64,000 nucleotides of DNA from DAOTVY01 sp041082245 (GTDB lineage Bacteria; Chloroflexota; Chloroflexia; DTKN01). Where the stretch lies: NCBI GenBank assembly GCA_041082245.1, contig JBDOIE010000015.1, forward strand, positions 1 through 64,000. Reading direction: 5' to 3'. Below are positions 43,499 to 52,223 of the stretch, one piece after another. Under the pieces are notes generated by a model. That model saw only the letters and a program-made list of their open reading frames with translations, was not told where the DNA came from and made no database searches. How positions within the stretch are numbered: the first letter of the stretch is position 1; every line of letters begins with the position of its first letter. The position numbers and the translations under genes were made by a program.

Positions 43499-44275
43499 AT
43501 GTCCGGGCATTCCAAGTGGGCGCAGATCAAGCGGAAGAAGGGTGTGGCAGATATCCGGCGAGGACAGCTGTTCACCAAACTGGGGCGGGAGATCATGATC
43601 GCAGTGCGCGAGGGCGGGCCAGACCCCGAGGCGAACTTTCGCCTGCGGATGGCGATCGAGCGGGCACGACGCGAGAACATGCCGATGGAGAACATCCAGC
43701 GCGCGATCGACCGAGCAGCTGGCCGCACCGGAGAGGCGGCGGTCGAGGAGGTCATCTACGAAGGGTATGCTCCACACGGCGTTGCGTTGATCGTGAATGC
43801 CGCAACGGACAATCGCAACCGTACTGTGGCCGAGGTACGCAACGTGCTGACCCGCGGCGGCGGAAGCCTGGGCGAGACCGGATGCGTATCCTGGTTGTTC
43901 GATGTCAAGGCCTACTTCACGATCGAGGTGCCCGGCGAAGACCCCGACGAGGTCCAGGCTGCGGGCGAAGCGATTGCGCTCGACGTGATGGACGTGGACG
44001 GCGTGCAGGATGTCAAAGTCGAGGGAAACGTCGTCGAGATCTATGCCGATCTGTCGGACCTGAAGCGCGTGCGCGACGCCCTCATCCAGCGCGGGTATAA
44101 CGTCACAACGGCTGAAAAGACCTACGTCCCGAAAAGCACGGTTTCGCTCAGCGAGAAAGACACCATCCAGGTACTCAAGTTGCTGGAGCGGATCGAGGAA
44201 CTTGACGACGTCCAGAAGACCTACTCCAACCTGGAGATCCCGGACTCTGTCCTTGCGGCGCTGGAGCAGGAATAG
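43499..44275 (+). CDS. yebC: YebC/PmpR-family protein
   Basis: A 258-residue protein: MSGHSKWAQIKRKKGVAD, then RGQLFTKLGREI, the NIQRAIDRA helix and GGSLGETGCVSWLFD are diagnostic of the family. Members act in transcription control or in relieving ribosome stalling at proline stretches (the TACO1-type role). It precedes ruvC, a common pairing. GCAGGAGGATAG lies before the ATG. Confidence 0.93.
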   Translation: MSGHSKWAQIKRKKGVADIRRGQLFTKLGREIMIAVREGGPDPEANFRLRMAIERARRENMPMENIQRAIDRAAGRTGEAAVEEVIYEGYAPHGVALIVNAATDNRNRTVAEVRNVLTRGGGSLGETGCVSWLFDVKAYFTIEVPGEDPDEVQAAGEAIALDVMDVDGVQDVKVEGNVVEIYADLSDLKRVRDALIQRGYNVTTAEKTYVPKSTVSLSEKDTIQVLKLLERIEELDDVQKTYSNLEIPDSVLAALEQE

Positions 44276-44308
44276 CGTACCGGCCGCGGCTTCAGGGGGT
44301 ACCCGACC

Positions 44309-44806
44309 ATGCGTGTCCTCGGCCTGGACCCCGGGACCGCTCGCTTGGGGTGGGGAGTCATCGAGGGGGAAGAAGAGCCTCGGCTGGTCGGCTGCGGAAC
44401 GTTGACCACACCGGCGAACCTGCCGCTGGCGACTCGCCTGGCGCAGCTCTTTTCGGAGCTCCAGACGATTGTGACGCAGTTTCGTCCGGAAGCCGCCGCG
44501 CTGGAGGAGATCTTTTTCTCGCGGAACGCGCGCACGGCGTTTGCCGTCGGTCAGGCTCGCGGTGCGGCGCTCGTGGCCCTGGCGGTAGCCGGGATCCCCG
44601 TGCACGAGTACACCCCGCTCGAAGTGAAACAGGCAGTCACCGGGTATGGCCGTGCGGAGAAGCACCAGGTGCAGGAGATGGTGCGCGCGCTGCTGCGCCT
44701 GGCCGAACCTCCTCGGCCGGACGATACTGCGGACGCCCTGGCGGTGGCCATCTGCCATTTTCACGCGGCCCGTATGCAACGGCTGCTTGCTGAGCGAACG
44801 GAATGA
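44309..44806 (+). CDS. ruvC: Holliday junction resolvase RuvC
   Basis: A 165-residue endonuclease with the acidic tetrad: D7 in GLDPGTARLGWG, Glu in ALEEIFFSRN (about 67), and two Asp in RPDDTADALAVAICH near 140. It cuts four-way junctions with RuvAB. Length is normal. It follows yebC by 33 bp. ruvA and ruvB are not in this window. Confidence 0.93.
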   Translation: MRVLGLDPGTARLGWGVIEGEEEPRLVGCGTLTTPANLPLATRLAQLFSELQTIVTQFRPEAAALEEIFFSRNARTAFAVGQARGAALVALAVAGIPVHEYTPLEVKQAVTGYGRAEKHQVQEMVRALLRLAEPPRPDDTADALAVAICHFHAARMQRLLAERTE

Positions 44807-44908
44807 TTCCCCTCTGGCCTCGGCCACAGGCCGGGCCGTTTGCTGTGTTCCTCGTGTTATCTCTCCGGGCTGCGATCGAGCAAGACTTGGACGCGCAGGG
44901 GGTAATGG

Positions 44909-46456
44909 ATGAAGACGCTGAGCATCCTGAACGATGTCCTGGGCCCTGTGATGCGCGGTCCTTCCTCCTCCCACACGGCAGGGTCGTTCCACATCGGCCG
45001 GCTCGCGCGTTGCCTCTACGGCGTGACTCCGGAGAAGGCCGTCATCCGTTTCGATCCGGACGGGTCCTACGCCCGTGTCTACCGGGACCAGGGGAGCGAC
45101 CTCGGGTTCGTGGCAGGGCTGCTGGGCTGGGAGATCACGGACGACCGTTTCTCGCGGGCGCTGGAAGCTGCCCAGGCACAGGGGGTGTCGGTTCACTTCG
45201 TGACGGAACCGATTCCCGGGGCGGACCATCCGAACTCCGTGGAGCTGGAGCTATCGGGTGGTGGCAGACCCTCGCTCCGGGTGCTCGCCCGCTCGATCGG
45301 CGGTGGGACGGTGGAGATCGTGCGGCTGCAGGAGTGGCCCGTATGCCTGAGGGGGAGCGCTTTCGAGCGCATCGCGGAGGCAGAGGATCGGGCGGCTGGG
45401 GCAATTGCAGAGCTACTTGGCGCGGACGCTCTGGCTGCCCCGGAGCAGCAGAGCAAGGATGGCAGAACACTGCTCCGTGTGGCTGCGGCCCGCCCGCTTT
45501 CGGACGACGAGGAGCGCGCGCTGCAGCGGCTGGCCGGCGTACGGCGGGTGTGGACAGCGCCCCCGCTGGGGTATGTGGTGCGCGGCCGGCCGCTCTTCTC
45601 CAGTGCCGCCGAGATGGAGGCCTATGCGTGCGAACAAGGCATTTCGCTGGGCGAGGCCGCGCTTCGCTATGAAGCCGCATTGCTCGGGGTTGACGAAGAC
45701 ACGGTGCTGGAGGAAGCCGAGCGGCGGCTGAGCATCATGCAGTCCGCGGTGGAACGAGGACTTGCGGAAGAGGTTTCACCGCAGTTGCTTACGCCCTGCG
45801 CGGGCAAGATCTACCGCGCGGAAGCGGCAGGATGCCTCCCCGGTGGCGGGCTACATACGCGCGCTGCGGCACGCGCGATGGCCGTCATGCACGTGAGCAG
45901 CTCGATGGGCGTGATCTGCGCAGCGCCGACGGCAGGGTCTTCCGGGGTAATCCCCGGCGTGCTCGTGACGCTGATCGCAGAGCGCGGGTTGGAGCGGCGA
46001 CGCGCCGCGCTTGCGCTTCTTGCAGCAGGTGCAGTGGGCCTCGCGATCGGCGCACGGGCGACTTTCGCCGCCGAGGAGGCCGGATGCCAGGTGGAGATCG
46101 GGGCCTCGGGGGCAATGGCCGCTGCGGCGGTGGTAGAGGCCGCAGGCGGCACGCCGCGACAGGCCCTCGACGCTGCCGCGATCGGGCTCCAGAACACCAT
46201 GGGCTCGGTGTGCGACCCGGTGCAGGGGGTCGTGGAGATCCCCTGCCATACGCGGAACGCCGCCGCCGCGGCAGCCGCCTTCCTGTGTGCGGACCTGATC
46301 CTGGGAGGGTACGAGAACCCGGTGCCGCTGGATGAGACGGTGGATGCTGCCTATGCAGTGGGTCGGATGCTGCCCCGAGAGCTGCGCTGCACGGCTTTGG
46401 GAGGGCTCTCCCTCGCTCCGTCGGCGCAGCGGTTGCCCCGGCGTGGCCGCACCTAA
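44909..46456 (+). CDS. sdaA: L-serine dehydratase, beta and alpha parts fused
   Basis: A 515-residue iron-sulphur enzyme that deaminates L-serine to pyruvate. The N-terminal part (1-220) has GPVMRGPSSSHTAGS and RIDPDGSYA-like sequence of the beta domain. The C-terminal part carries GVICAAPTAGSSGVIPG, a Cys in EEAGCQVEIGASGAMA and CDPVQGVVEIPC, providing the [4Fe-4S] ligands. Single-chain organisation is known in several bacteria. No ACT domain is evident. Its end overlaps the convergent homoserine dehydrogenase gene by 4 bp. Confidence 0.92.
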   Translation: MKTLSILNDVLGPVMRGPSSSHTAGSFHIGRLARCLYGVTPEKAVIRFDPDGSYARVYRDQGSDLGFVAGLLGWEITDDRFSRALEAAQAQGVSVHFVTEPIPGADHPNSVELELSGGGRPSLRVLARSIGGGTVEIVRLQEWPVCLRGSAFERIAEAEDRAAGAIAELLGADALAAPEQQSKDGRTLLRVAAARPLSDDEERALQRLAGVRRVWTAPPLGYVVRGRPLFSSAAEMEAYACEQGISLGEAALRYEAALLGVDEDTVLEEAERRLSIMQSAVERGLAEEVSPQLLTPCAGKIYRAEAAGCLPGGGLHTRAAARAMAVMHVSSSMGVICAAPTAGSSGVIPGVLVTLIAERGLERRRAALALLAAGAVGLAIGARATFAAEEAGCQVEIGASGAMAAAAVVEAAGGTPRQALDAAAIGLQNTMGSVCDPVQGVVEIPCHTRNAAAAAAAFLCADLILGGYENPVPLDETVDAAYAVGRMLPRELRCTALGGLSLAPSAQRLPRRGRT

Positions 46457-47484
46457 GCGGGTGCATAGAGCTCCAGCACGTCACGAAGGACAGCGGCAGC
46501 GGTGGGAAGGGGGGTCGCCTCGACGATGCTTGCGGCAAGCACACCGCAGATGTCCGTATGGTAGACGATTCCCATCTGCTCAGGACCCAAGCGGGCCAGC
46601 GGATGATGTTCGGGCAGGGTGGTGGGGCCCACAGCGAGGCGGTACCCTTGGGCGGTGCGTTCTGCGAGGGCCAGTGGGCGGATGACCTGCCCCTGCGAGC
46701 GCGCATGCTGCAACGTTTCCGGCTGGATGCCCGAGATACCCTGGATGGTGACGTCTGCCAGGGAAGCAGGGTATCGCAGGACGCTCCAGGCCAGGATGAC
46801 CAGCTTTTCTGCGGCATCCCAGCCGTCGATATCCAACCTGGGGTCGGCCTCGGCATGTCCGGCCGCCTGCATTTCAGCAAGCGCCTGTTCGAATGTTGCC
46901 CCCTGCTCCAGGCGGCAAAGAACGGCGTGCGAGGTCAGGTTCAGGATGCCCTCGAGGCGTACGATGTCGGCAGCGGCAAGGTCGCGGCGCCCCAGGTTGA
47001 CCGCGGGGAGCCCTCCACCGACGGTCGCACTGAAACGCATCCGCGCGCCGGAGCGGGCAGCGAGCTCCAGAAGGTGCGGGAATGCGAGCACCAGGGGCGA
47101 CTTGTTCGCGGTGACGACATCCATGCCTCGGGAAAGCGCGGCTTGCATGCATCCCAGGCCGGGCTGGCCGGTCTGGAGGTTGGCCGGGGAGGCTTCGACC
47201 AGCAGGTCAGCCGCGATGGTGCGCACGATCGGTTCTGCCGGCATATCGGCGTGCCCGACACCAGGAATCTGGCCAACGCTGCTGCCTGCGCGCTTCTGTT
47301 GGAGGACCCTTTCCAGGGCGATCCCACAGGGATCGTACGCGGCGCCACCCCGGTCCGCACACCCAACGAGCACGAGCTCCAGCCCGTACCGTTCCCGGAG
47401 CAGGTCACGCTTTTCAGAAACGATCTCGAGAAACCGCCGGCCGACCTGCCCTATACCGTTCAGGAAGAACCGCACAACACGCAT
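46453..47484 (-). CDS. hom: Homoserine dehydrogenase
   Basis: A 343-residue short-form enzyme: NGIGQVGRRFLEIV (NAD(P) binding), DVVTANKSPLV with the conserved Lys, GGGLPAVN and DPRLDIDGWDAAEKLVILA (substrate site). It reduces aspartate semialdehyde to homoserine for threonine and methionine synthesis. The regulatory ACT domain is absent, as in other forms of this length. It stands alone and diverges from the small gene at 47535. Confidence 0.9.
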   Translation of the reverse strand: MRVVRFFLNGIGQVGRRFLEIVSEKRDLLRERYGLELVLVGCADRGGAAYDPCGIALERVLQQKRAGSSVGQIPGVGHADMPAEPIVRTIAADLLVEASPANLQTGQPGLGCMQAALSRGMDVVTANKSPLVLAFPHLLELAARSGARMRFSATVGGGLPAVNLGRRDLAAADIVRLEGILNLTSHAVLCRLEQGATFEQALAEMQAAGHAEADPRLDIDGWDAAEKLVILAWSVLRYPASLADVTIQGISGIQPETLQHARSQGQVIRPLALAERTAQGYRLAVGPTTLPEHHPLARLGPEQMGIVYHTDICGVLAASIVEATPLPTAAAVLRDVLELYAPA

Positions 47485-47534
47485 TTCTACCTATCCCTTT
47501 CGGATGTAGCAGACCCATCTCAAAGGAGGCGAAA

Positions 47535-47831
47535 GTGCCGCAGACCCTGCGCGTCGAGATTGTAGAGGTGCAAGGCAATTGCCCCGTCTACCGGGGCGGC
47601 GAGTCTTTCTACATCGAGGCCGGGTATCGGCTGAAAGCACCGGAGCCCGTTTGCCTCCACGGAATCGTCAGCATTCTTCCGTACTACGTTGCACTGGCAA
47701 GAGGCATTCCCGCGCGGGACCTGGGCCTTGCGGGCCCTGACGGGGCCGCCTACGTGCAATGCCTCGACCCTCACGCCCTTACCGGCGGGGGCACCGTGAC
47801 TTTTCGGCTGACGACCGAGGCCGCACCGTAG
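47535..47831 (+). CDS. TIGR04076-like small protein
   Basis: A 98-residue protein with VEIVEVQGNCPVYRGGE, then CLHGIVSILPYYVALARG and VQCLDP: conserved Cys residues and a layout matching the TIGR04076 family of unknown function. AAAGGAGG precedes GTG 47535. Its last 61 bases overlap the 3' end of the convergent gene at 47771, so one end or both are unusually close. Cys pattern suggests a metal or redox role, which is inference. Confidence 0.7.
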   Translation: MPQTLRVEIVEVQGNCPVYRGGESFYIEAGYRLKAPEPVCLHGIVSILPYYVALARGIPARDLGLAGPDGAAYVQCLDPHALTGGGTVTFRLTTEAAP

Positions 47832-50224
47832 CACAGGGCTCCCGCGGCCAGGACCGCGCCGTATCCCGCCGTGAGGGCCAGCCACTGTGCCCCGATCGCG
47901 CCCACAACCGATGCACATCCGTTCGCCGCCCAGGCCCACGGGATGAGCGATCGCCGTGTGCTGCCCAGGGCACGTATGGCGGTGGGAAAGGGAATTCCCA
48001 TCCCGAAGCCCAGGGGCAGCAGAAGCAAGGTGCCGATCCCCAGGCGCGCCCAAAAGGGAAGGCCCATCGTCGCCTGGACAAGCAGCGGCAACCCTGGCAC
48101 AGCGAGCGCGATCGTCGTCGCGAGCACAAGGAGCAGTCCACCGAGCCGAACCTCCCGGCCTGCGCTCCACAGGCTTCCAAGCCCGGACCCGACGAGCAGG
48201 GCGAAGAGCACGGTCGCCGTGGCGTAGAGCGGCCGGTCGAGGTACAGGGTAAACCGCCCCAAGAGCGGAATCTCCACAGCCATAAACCCGACGCCGAGCG
48301 CTGCGAAGTAGAGCAACACCGGGCCACGGCCGGCTACCTTTTCCCGGCGGTGCAGCGCGACCGGGAGCAAGATGAGCAACCCTGACGCCCCGACCGCAAG
48401 CAGGAGCAGCACAGGCACGATCAGGAAGCCCGCTCCCCCGAACGGCTGCGCGGTCTGCCCGTACTGCGCCAGCAGCTGCGGCAACTGACGCCACGTGAAG
48501 AACTGGTAGAAGAAAGGGCGATCGTCCTCGGCCGGTCGGACATCGGCCGGCCAGCTGCGCAGGAACGCGCGGCGGTCCGGACCCACCAGGTAGCCTCGAA
48601 ACGCATCGTAATAGATGGGCCCTTCCCGCACGATGTTGTGACGGTTCGCTTCCCCACGCTGCATGCCCGGGAGCCAGACGAGGTCGAAGCGCCGTTCCGC
48701 GCAGAAGCGGCGCACAGTCTGCAGCTCCGCAGGCGTCCACGCTTCCCGCCGCGCGAGGAGCAGCAGAGTGGACCAGCTGCGCACGGCAACGATCTGTGCC
48801 TCCGGATGCGATGTTCCTTCCCGCTCCAGGGCTTCAACGAGCGTCGTGAGTGCCCGCAGTTCCTCCGAAGGTGGCTGCTGCAACCAGCGCGTGATCGCGA
48901 GGATCCCGTCCGGGGCAAGCCGTCGTAGCGCAGCGCGGAACGACTCTACCGTGTAGCGGCTTTCTTCGACCAGACTGTAGGCGCCTGCGGTCACCACCGT
49001 CCGCTCCCCGGTCAGGCAGTAGACGATCAGGTCGAATTGCGGTCCGCACGAGGCCAGGTAGGAGCGGGCGCCCCGGTGCAACACACGTACCTGGGGACGG
49101 GAGAAGATCCCGCCGATCTCCGAGGCCAAGTGCTCCTCGACCACTTCTGCGACCAGCGGGTCCTGCTGGATGACCACGATCTCGCGCGCTCCTTGCTCCA
49201 GTGCTTGCAGCAGGTCCAGCCCACCCATCGGCTCGATAAGCAGGGTGCGCGCCCCCGGGCGGATGTGATAGGGCAGGGAGGTCAGCATCGCATCCAGGAA
49301 AGCGGGAGGGGCATCCGATGCGTGCACCAGGGTGAGCGGCGAAGGCTGATCGCCGTCGATCGTCAATGACATCTGCTGGGGCAACGGGCCGCTAGGCACG
49401 AGGGGCAGACCTGGGAAGGAGTGGTACGGACCACCGGCGACGACGTCCACGCGCGCGGCCGCATGCTCTTTCGAGTACACGAGGCGCGCGCCCGGGAAGA
49501 AGAGCTGCTGCACCAGGCTCTTGTGGGGGTCCATACGCGGTGTCAAAGCGGGGGGAGGGCGCAGGAGGAGGATCAGCGAACCTCCTAGCCCGGCAAGTGC
49601 GAAGAGTACCGGCCACGACCGCTTCCCCAGCGAGAAGAGTACCGCGGCGGTGGCAGCCAGAAGCGCGGCCGCCAGCGGAAGCCTCTGGCTACCCAGGAGA
49701 CCGATAAGCGGAACGGCAAGCGCTGTCCCCAGGGCCGATCCGGCCAGGTTTGCACCGTACAGCCGGCCAGCGTGCTCCGGTGTAGATTCCAGCACCAGGC
49801 ACACCACCAGACCCCCGCAGAGGAAGGGAAGGCCCAGCGCGAGGTAGTACAGCGTAAGGTACACGTACTGGCGGCGGTCCCAAGCCACAGCATACAGGTC
49901 GAGCGGAAGGGCGTGAAGGATCCACAGCAGAACCACACATAGCGCGGAGAAACCGATGCTCAGTCCGACCAGGGTCTGGCGTCGCAGCGGCCGTGTGAGG
50001 CCCGGAAACGCGGCGTGGAGCGACCCCCCCGCGCCGCTCCCGAGCAATGCCAGGCTGACCACGAGGAAGGCGAAATGGTACCATTGGCACACCGCGAGCA
50101 TGCGCGTGAGCCCGACCTCGAGGAGGAGGACGCTTGCAGAAAGCAACGACAGGCCCAGGTAGAGCGCGACCACTGCCGGCTCCTGGAGACCTTGGCTACT
50201 CCGGTTCAACCCGCGCGAGGGCAT
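47771..50224 (-). CDS. Polytopic membrane protein with spermidine-synthase-like domain
   Basis: An 817-residue protein from ATG 50224 (start uncertain; no strong ribosome site). About six N-terminal membrane segments (SLLSASVLLLEVGLTRM...), a Rossmann-like methyltransferase/spermidine-synthase domain (about 290-570), and six to eight C-terminal segments. The usual glycine-rich SAM motif is LLIEPMGGLDLL, so it is degenerate, but an acidic GARSYL/FDLIVYCL pattern remains. Such membrane-fused spermidine-synthase-like proteins are common in environmental bacteria and have no proven reaction. It follows the epimerase gene by about 34 bp and is likely the last gene of that run. Confidence 0.75.
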   Translation of the reverse strand: MPSRGLNRSSQGLQEPAVVALYLGLSLLSASVLLLEVGLTRMLAVCQWYHFAFLVVSLALLGSGAGGSLHAAFPGLTRPLRRQTLVGLSIGFSALCVVLLWILHALPLDLYAVAWDRRQYVYLTLYYLALGLPFLCGGLVVCLVLESTPEHAGRLYGANLAGSALGTALAVPLIGLLGSQRLPLAAALLAATAAVLFSLGKRSWPVLFALAGLGGSLILLLRPPPALTPRMDPHKSLVQQLFFPGARLVYSKEHAAARVDVVAGGPYHSFPGLPLVPSGPLPQQMSLTIDGDQPSPLTLVHASDAPPAFLDAMLTSLPYHIRPGARTLLIEPMGGLDLLQALEQGAREIVVIQQDPLVAEVVEEHLASEIGGIFSRPQVRVLHRGARSYLASCGPQFDLIVYCLTGERTVVTAGAYSLVEESRYTVESFRAALRRLAPDGILAITRWLQQPPSEELRALTTLVEALEREGTSHPEAQIVAVRSWSTLLLLARREAWTPAELQTVRRFCAERRFDLVWLPGMQRGEANRHNIVREGPIYYDAFRGYLVGPDRRAFLRSWPADVRPAEDDRPFFYQFFTWRQLPQLLAQYGQTAQPFGGAGFLIVPVLLLLAVGASGLLILLPVALHRREKVAGRGPVLLYFAALGVGFMAVEIPLLGRFTLYLDRPLYATATVLFALLVGSGLGSLWSAGREVRLGGLLLVLATTIALAVPGLPLLVQATMGLPFWARLGIGTLLLLPLGFGMGIPFPTAIRALGSTRRSLIPWAWAANGCASVVGAIGAQWLALTAGYGAVLAAGALCYGAASVVSRKVTVPPPVRA

Positions 50225-50258
50225 TGGACCCCGGAAGCGCACGGAGCGAACAGTGGGC

Positions 50259-51221
50259 TCAGAGAGCGCCGGATGCTTCTTCCTCGCGGTACCAGCGGTA
50301 GAACCGTTCCAGGCCCTCTTCCAGGCATGTGCGCGGCTCGAAACCGAGCAGCCGCCGTGCCTTGGAGATATCCGCGTGGGTAAGCGGAACATCGCCCGGG
50401 GCAGGGGGTTCCTGCACCACGTGGGCCTTTCGTCCGACGATCTGCTCGATCAGGGCGATAAAGCCTCGCACCGTAACGGTACGGGAGTTGCCCAGGTTGA
50501 TGATTTCCCAGGCGAGTTCGGCGTCCAGAGCCGCCAGTACCCCGGCGACGATGTCGTCGATGTAGGTAAAATCGCGCTGGGCGCTCCCGTCTCCGTACAG
50601 GTGGAGCGGTTCGCCGCGGTGTATCGCCTCGGTGAACCGGTATGGGGCCATATCGGGGCGACCACGCGGGCCGTACACCGTGAAGAAACGAAGCGCTGTA
50701 CACGGCAGACCATACAGGTGATGGTACGTGTAGGCGAGCAGCTCCGCAGCGCGTTTCGTTGCTGCGTAGGGAGAGATCGGGTGCAGACATGGGTCGTCCT
50801 CGCGGAACGGCGGGCGGCTGTCCACCCCGTAAACCGAGGAGCTGGAAGCAAGGAGGAATGCTCGCACGCCGAACCGGCGTGCCTGCTCGAGCAAAACCAG
50901 CGTCCCTCCCACGTTGACTTCCTGGAAGAGCTGTGGCTGGGCCAGCGAGTAGCGGACCCCGGCCATCGCCGCAATGTGCACAACCTTCTCCGGCCGCTCC
51001 GTTTCGAACAGAGAACGCACCGTGCTCACATCCCGGATGTCTCCTTCCCAGAGGCGAAAGTTGGAGCGCCCGAAGAGCGGGGCGATGTTGCGCCGTTTCC
51101 GCGCCGGGCTGTAGTAATCGTGAAAGTTGTCCAGACAGACCACCTCGTCGCCGCGTGCGACCAGCGCCTCGCAGACGTGCGAGCCGATGAACCCGGCCCC
51201 TCCGGTCACAAGCACCTTCAC
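50259..51221 (-). CDS. NAD-dependent nucleotide-sugar epimerase
   Basis: A 320-residue extended short-chain dehydrogenase: GGAGFIGSH at residues 7-15, SSSSVYG with the catalytic Ser, and YAATK with Tyr and Lys. LDNFHDYYSPARKRRN after the second strand resembles UDP-glucuronate 4-epimerases more than plain GalE. It probably converts UDP-glucuronate to UDP-galacturonate or UDP-glucose to UDP-galactose. Its start overlaps the UDP-glucuronate decarboxylase end by 4 bases (51218-51221). Confidence 0.88.
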   Translation of the reverse strand: MKVLVTGGAGFIGSHVCEALVARGDEVVCLDNFHDYYSPARKRRNIAPLFGRSNFRLWEGDIRDVSTVRSLFETERPEKVVHIAAMAGVRYSLAQPQLFQEVNVGGTLVLLEQARRFGVRAFLLASSSSVYGVDSRPPFREDDPCLHPISPYAATKRAAELLAYTYHHLYGLPCTALRFFTVYGPRGRPDMAPYRFTEAIHRGEPLHLYGDGSAQRDFTYIDDIVAGVLAALDAELAWEIINLGNSRTVTVRGFIALIEQIVGRKAHVVQEPPAPGDVPLTHADISKARRLLGFEPRTCLEEGLERFYRWYREEEASGAL

Positions 51222-52177
51222 AACCGCCCCTCCTTTTCCAGACGCGCGCGGAACCAGGCCACCGTGTGGGTGAGTCCTTCCTCCAGCGGCACCACCGGTT
51301 CCCAGTTCAGGATGCGTCGGGCGAGGGTGATGTCCGGCTGGCGCACGTGGGGATCGTCACGGGTGCGTTCGTCGTTTGGGACGACGAACTTGATCGGCGA
51401 ACGGCTCCCTGTGATTTTCAGGACAAGCCGTGCGAAATCCAGAATGGTCATCTCCTGCGGGTTTCCGAGGTTGACCGGACCCGGGTAGTCGCTGAAGAGC
51501 AACCGCGTGAGGCCCTCTACCATGTCGGAGATGTAACAGAACGACCGCGTACGCTGCCCGTCGTCGTAGACCGTGAGTGGCTCGCCCAGTAGCGCCTGCC
51601 GGATAAAGTTCGGCACCACGCGTCCGTCGTCCAGCCGCATCCGGGGCCCGTAGGTGTTAAAGATGCGCGCGATGCGGGTCGGAATGCCGTGGGCGCGGTG
51701 GTAAGCCATGGTCAGCGCTTCCGCAAAGCGCTTAGACTCGTCGTAAACGCCCCGCGGCCCCACCGGATTGACGTTGCCCCAGTAAGTCTCGGGCTGAGGA
51801 TGTATCTGTGGGTCGCCGTAGACCTCGGAGGTGGAAGCAAGCAAGAACACGGCCCGCTTGGCGAGCGCGAGCCCAAGGGCGTTGTGCGTCCCCAGCGCGC
51901 CCACCTTCAGGGTCTGGATTGGCTTTTCCAGGTAGTCGACCGGGCTGGGCAGCGACGCGAGGTGGAGGATCGCATCCAGTGGGCCCTCCACGTGGATGAA
52001 GCGGGTGACATCGTGCAGCACAAAGTGGAAGCGCTCGTGTTCCATCAGGTGTGCGATGTTATCCTTACTCCCGGTCACGAGGTTATCCATTGCGATGACC
52101 TCGTGGCCTTCCGCGAGGAAACGCTCGCACAGGTGGGAACCGATGAAGCCGGCGCCGCCCGTGACGAGGATCCGCAT
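51218..52177 (-). CDS. uxs: UDP-glucuronate decarboxylase (UDP-xylose synthase)
   Basis: A 319-residue short-chain dehydrogenase: GGAGFIGSH, LASLPSPVDYLEKPIQTLK, STSEVYGDPQIHPQPE and WGNVNPVGPRGVYDESKR are diagnostic of UXS, with the Tyr and Lys of YDESK. It makes UDP-xylose from UDP-glucuronate. ATG 52177 has GGAGGT and is preferred to GTG 52183. Paired with the epimerase and the priming transferase, it supplies pentose or uronic units for an envelope glycan. Confidence 0.93.
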   Translation of the reverse strand: MRILVTGGAGFIGSHLCERFLAEGHEVIAMDNLVTGSKDNIAHLMEHERFHFVLHDVTRFIHVEGPLDAILHLASLPSPVDYLEKPIQTLKVGALGTHNALGLALAKRAVFLLASTSEVYGDPQIHPQPETYWGNVNPVGPRGVYDESKRFAEALTMAYHRAHGIPTRIARIFNTYGPRMRLDDGRVVPNFIRQALLGEPLTVYDDGQRTRSFCYISDMVEGLTRLLFSDYPGPVNLGNPQEMTILDFARLVLKITGSRSPIKFVVPNDERTRDDPHVRQPDITLARRILNWEPVVPLEEGLTHTVAWFRARLEKEGRL

Positions 52178-52223
52178 GTCCACCTCCGCTTTTCGAGGGG
52201 CGGTTCCTCCTGTGAGAACGCCC

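Noticed and set aside
43436..45229. A 597-codon minus-strand frame
   Set aside because: Antisense to yebC, ruvC and part of the serine dehydratase; composition is typical of a shadow frame.
51218..52177. ArnA C-terminal type decarboxylase that would complete an Arn pathway
   Set aside because: The STSEVYGDPQIHPQPE and WGNVNPVGPR motifs point to UDP-xylose synthase, and the gene is 45 kb from the Arn-like genes.
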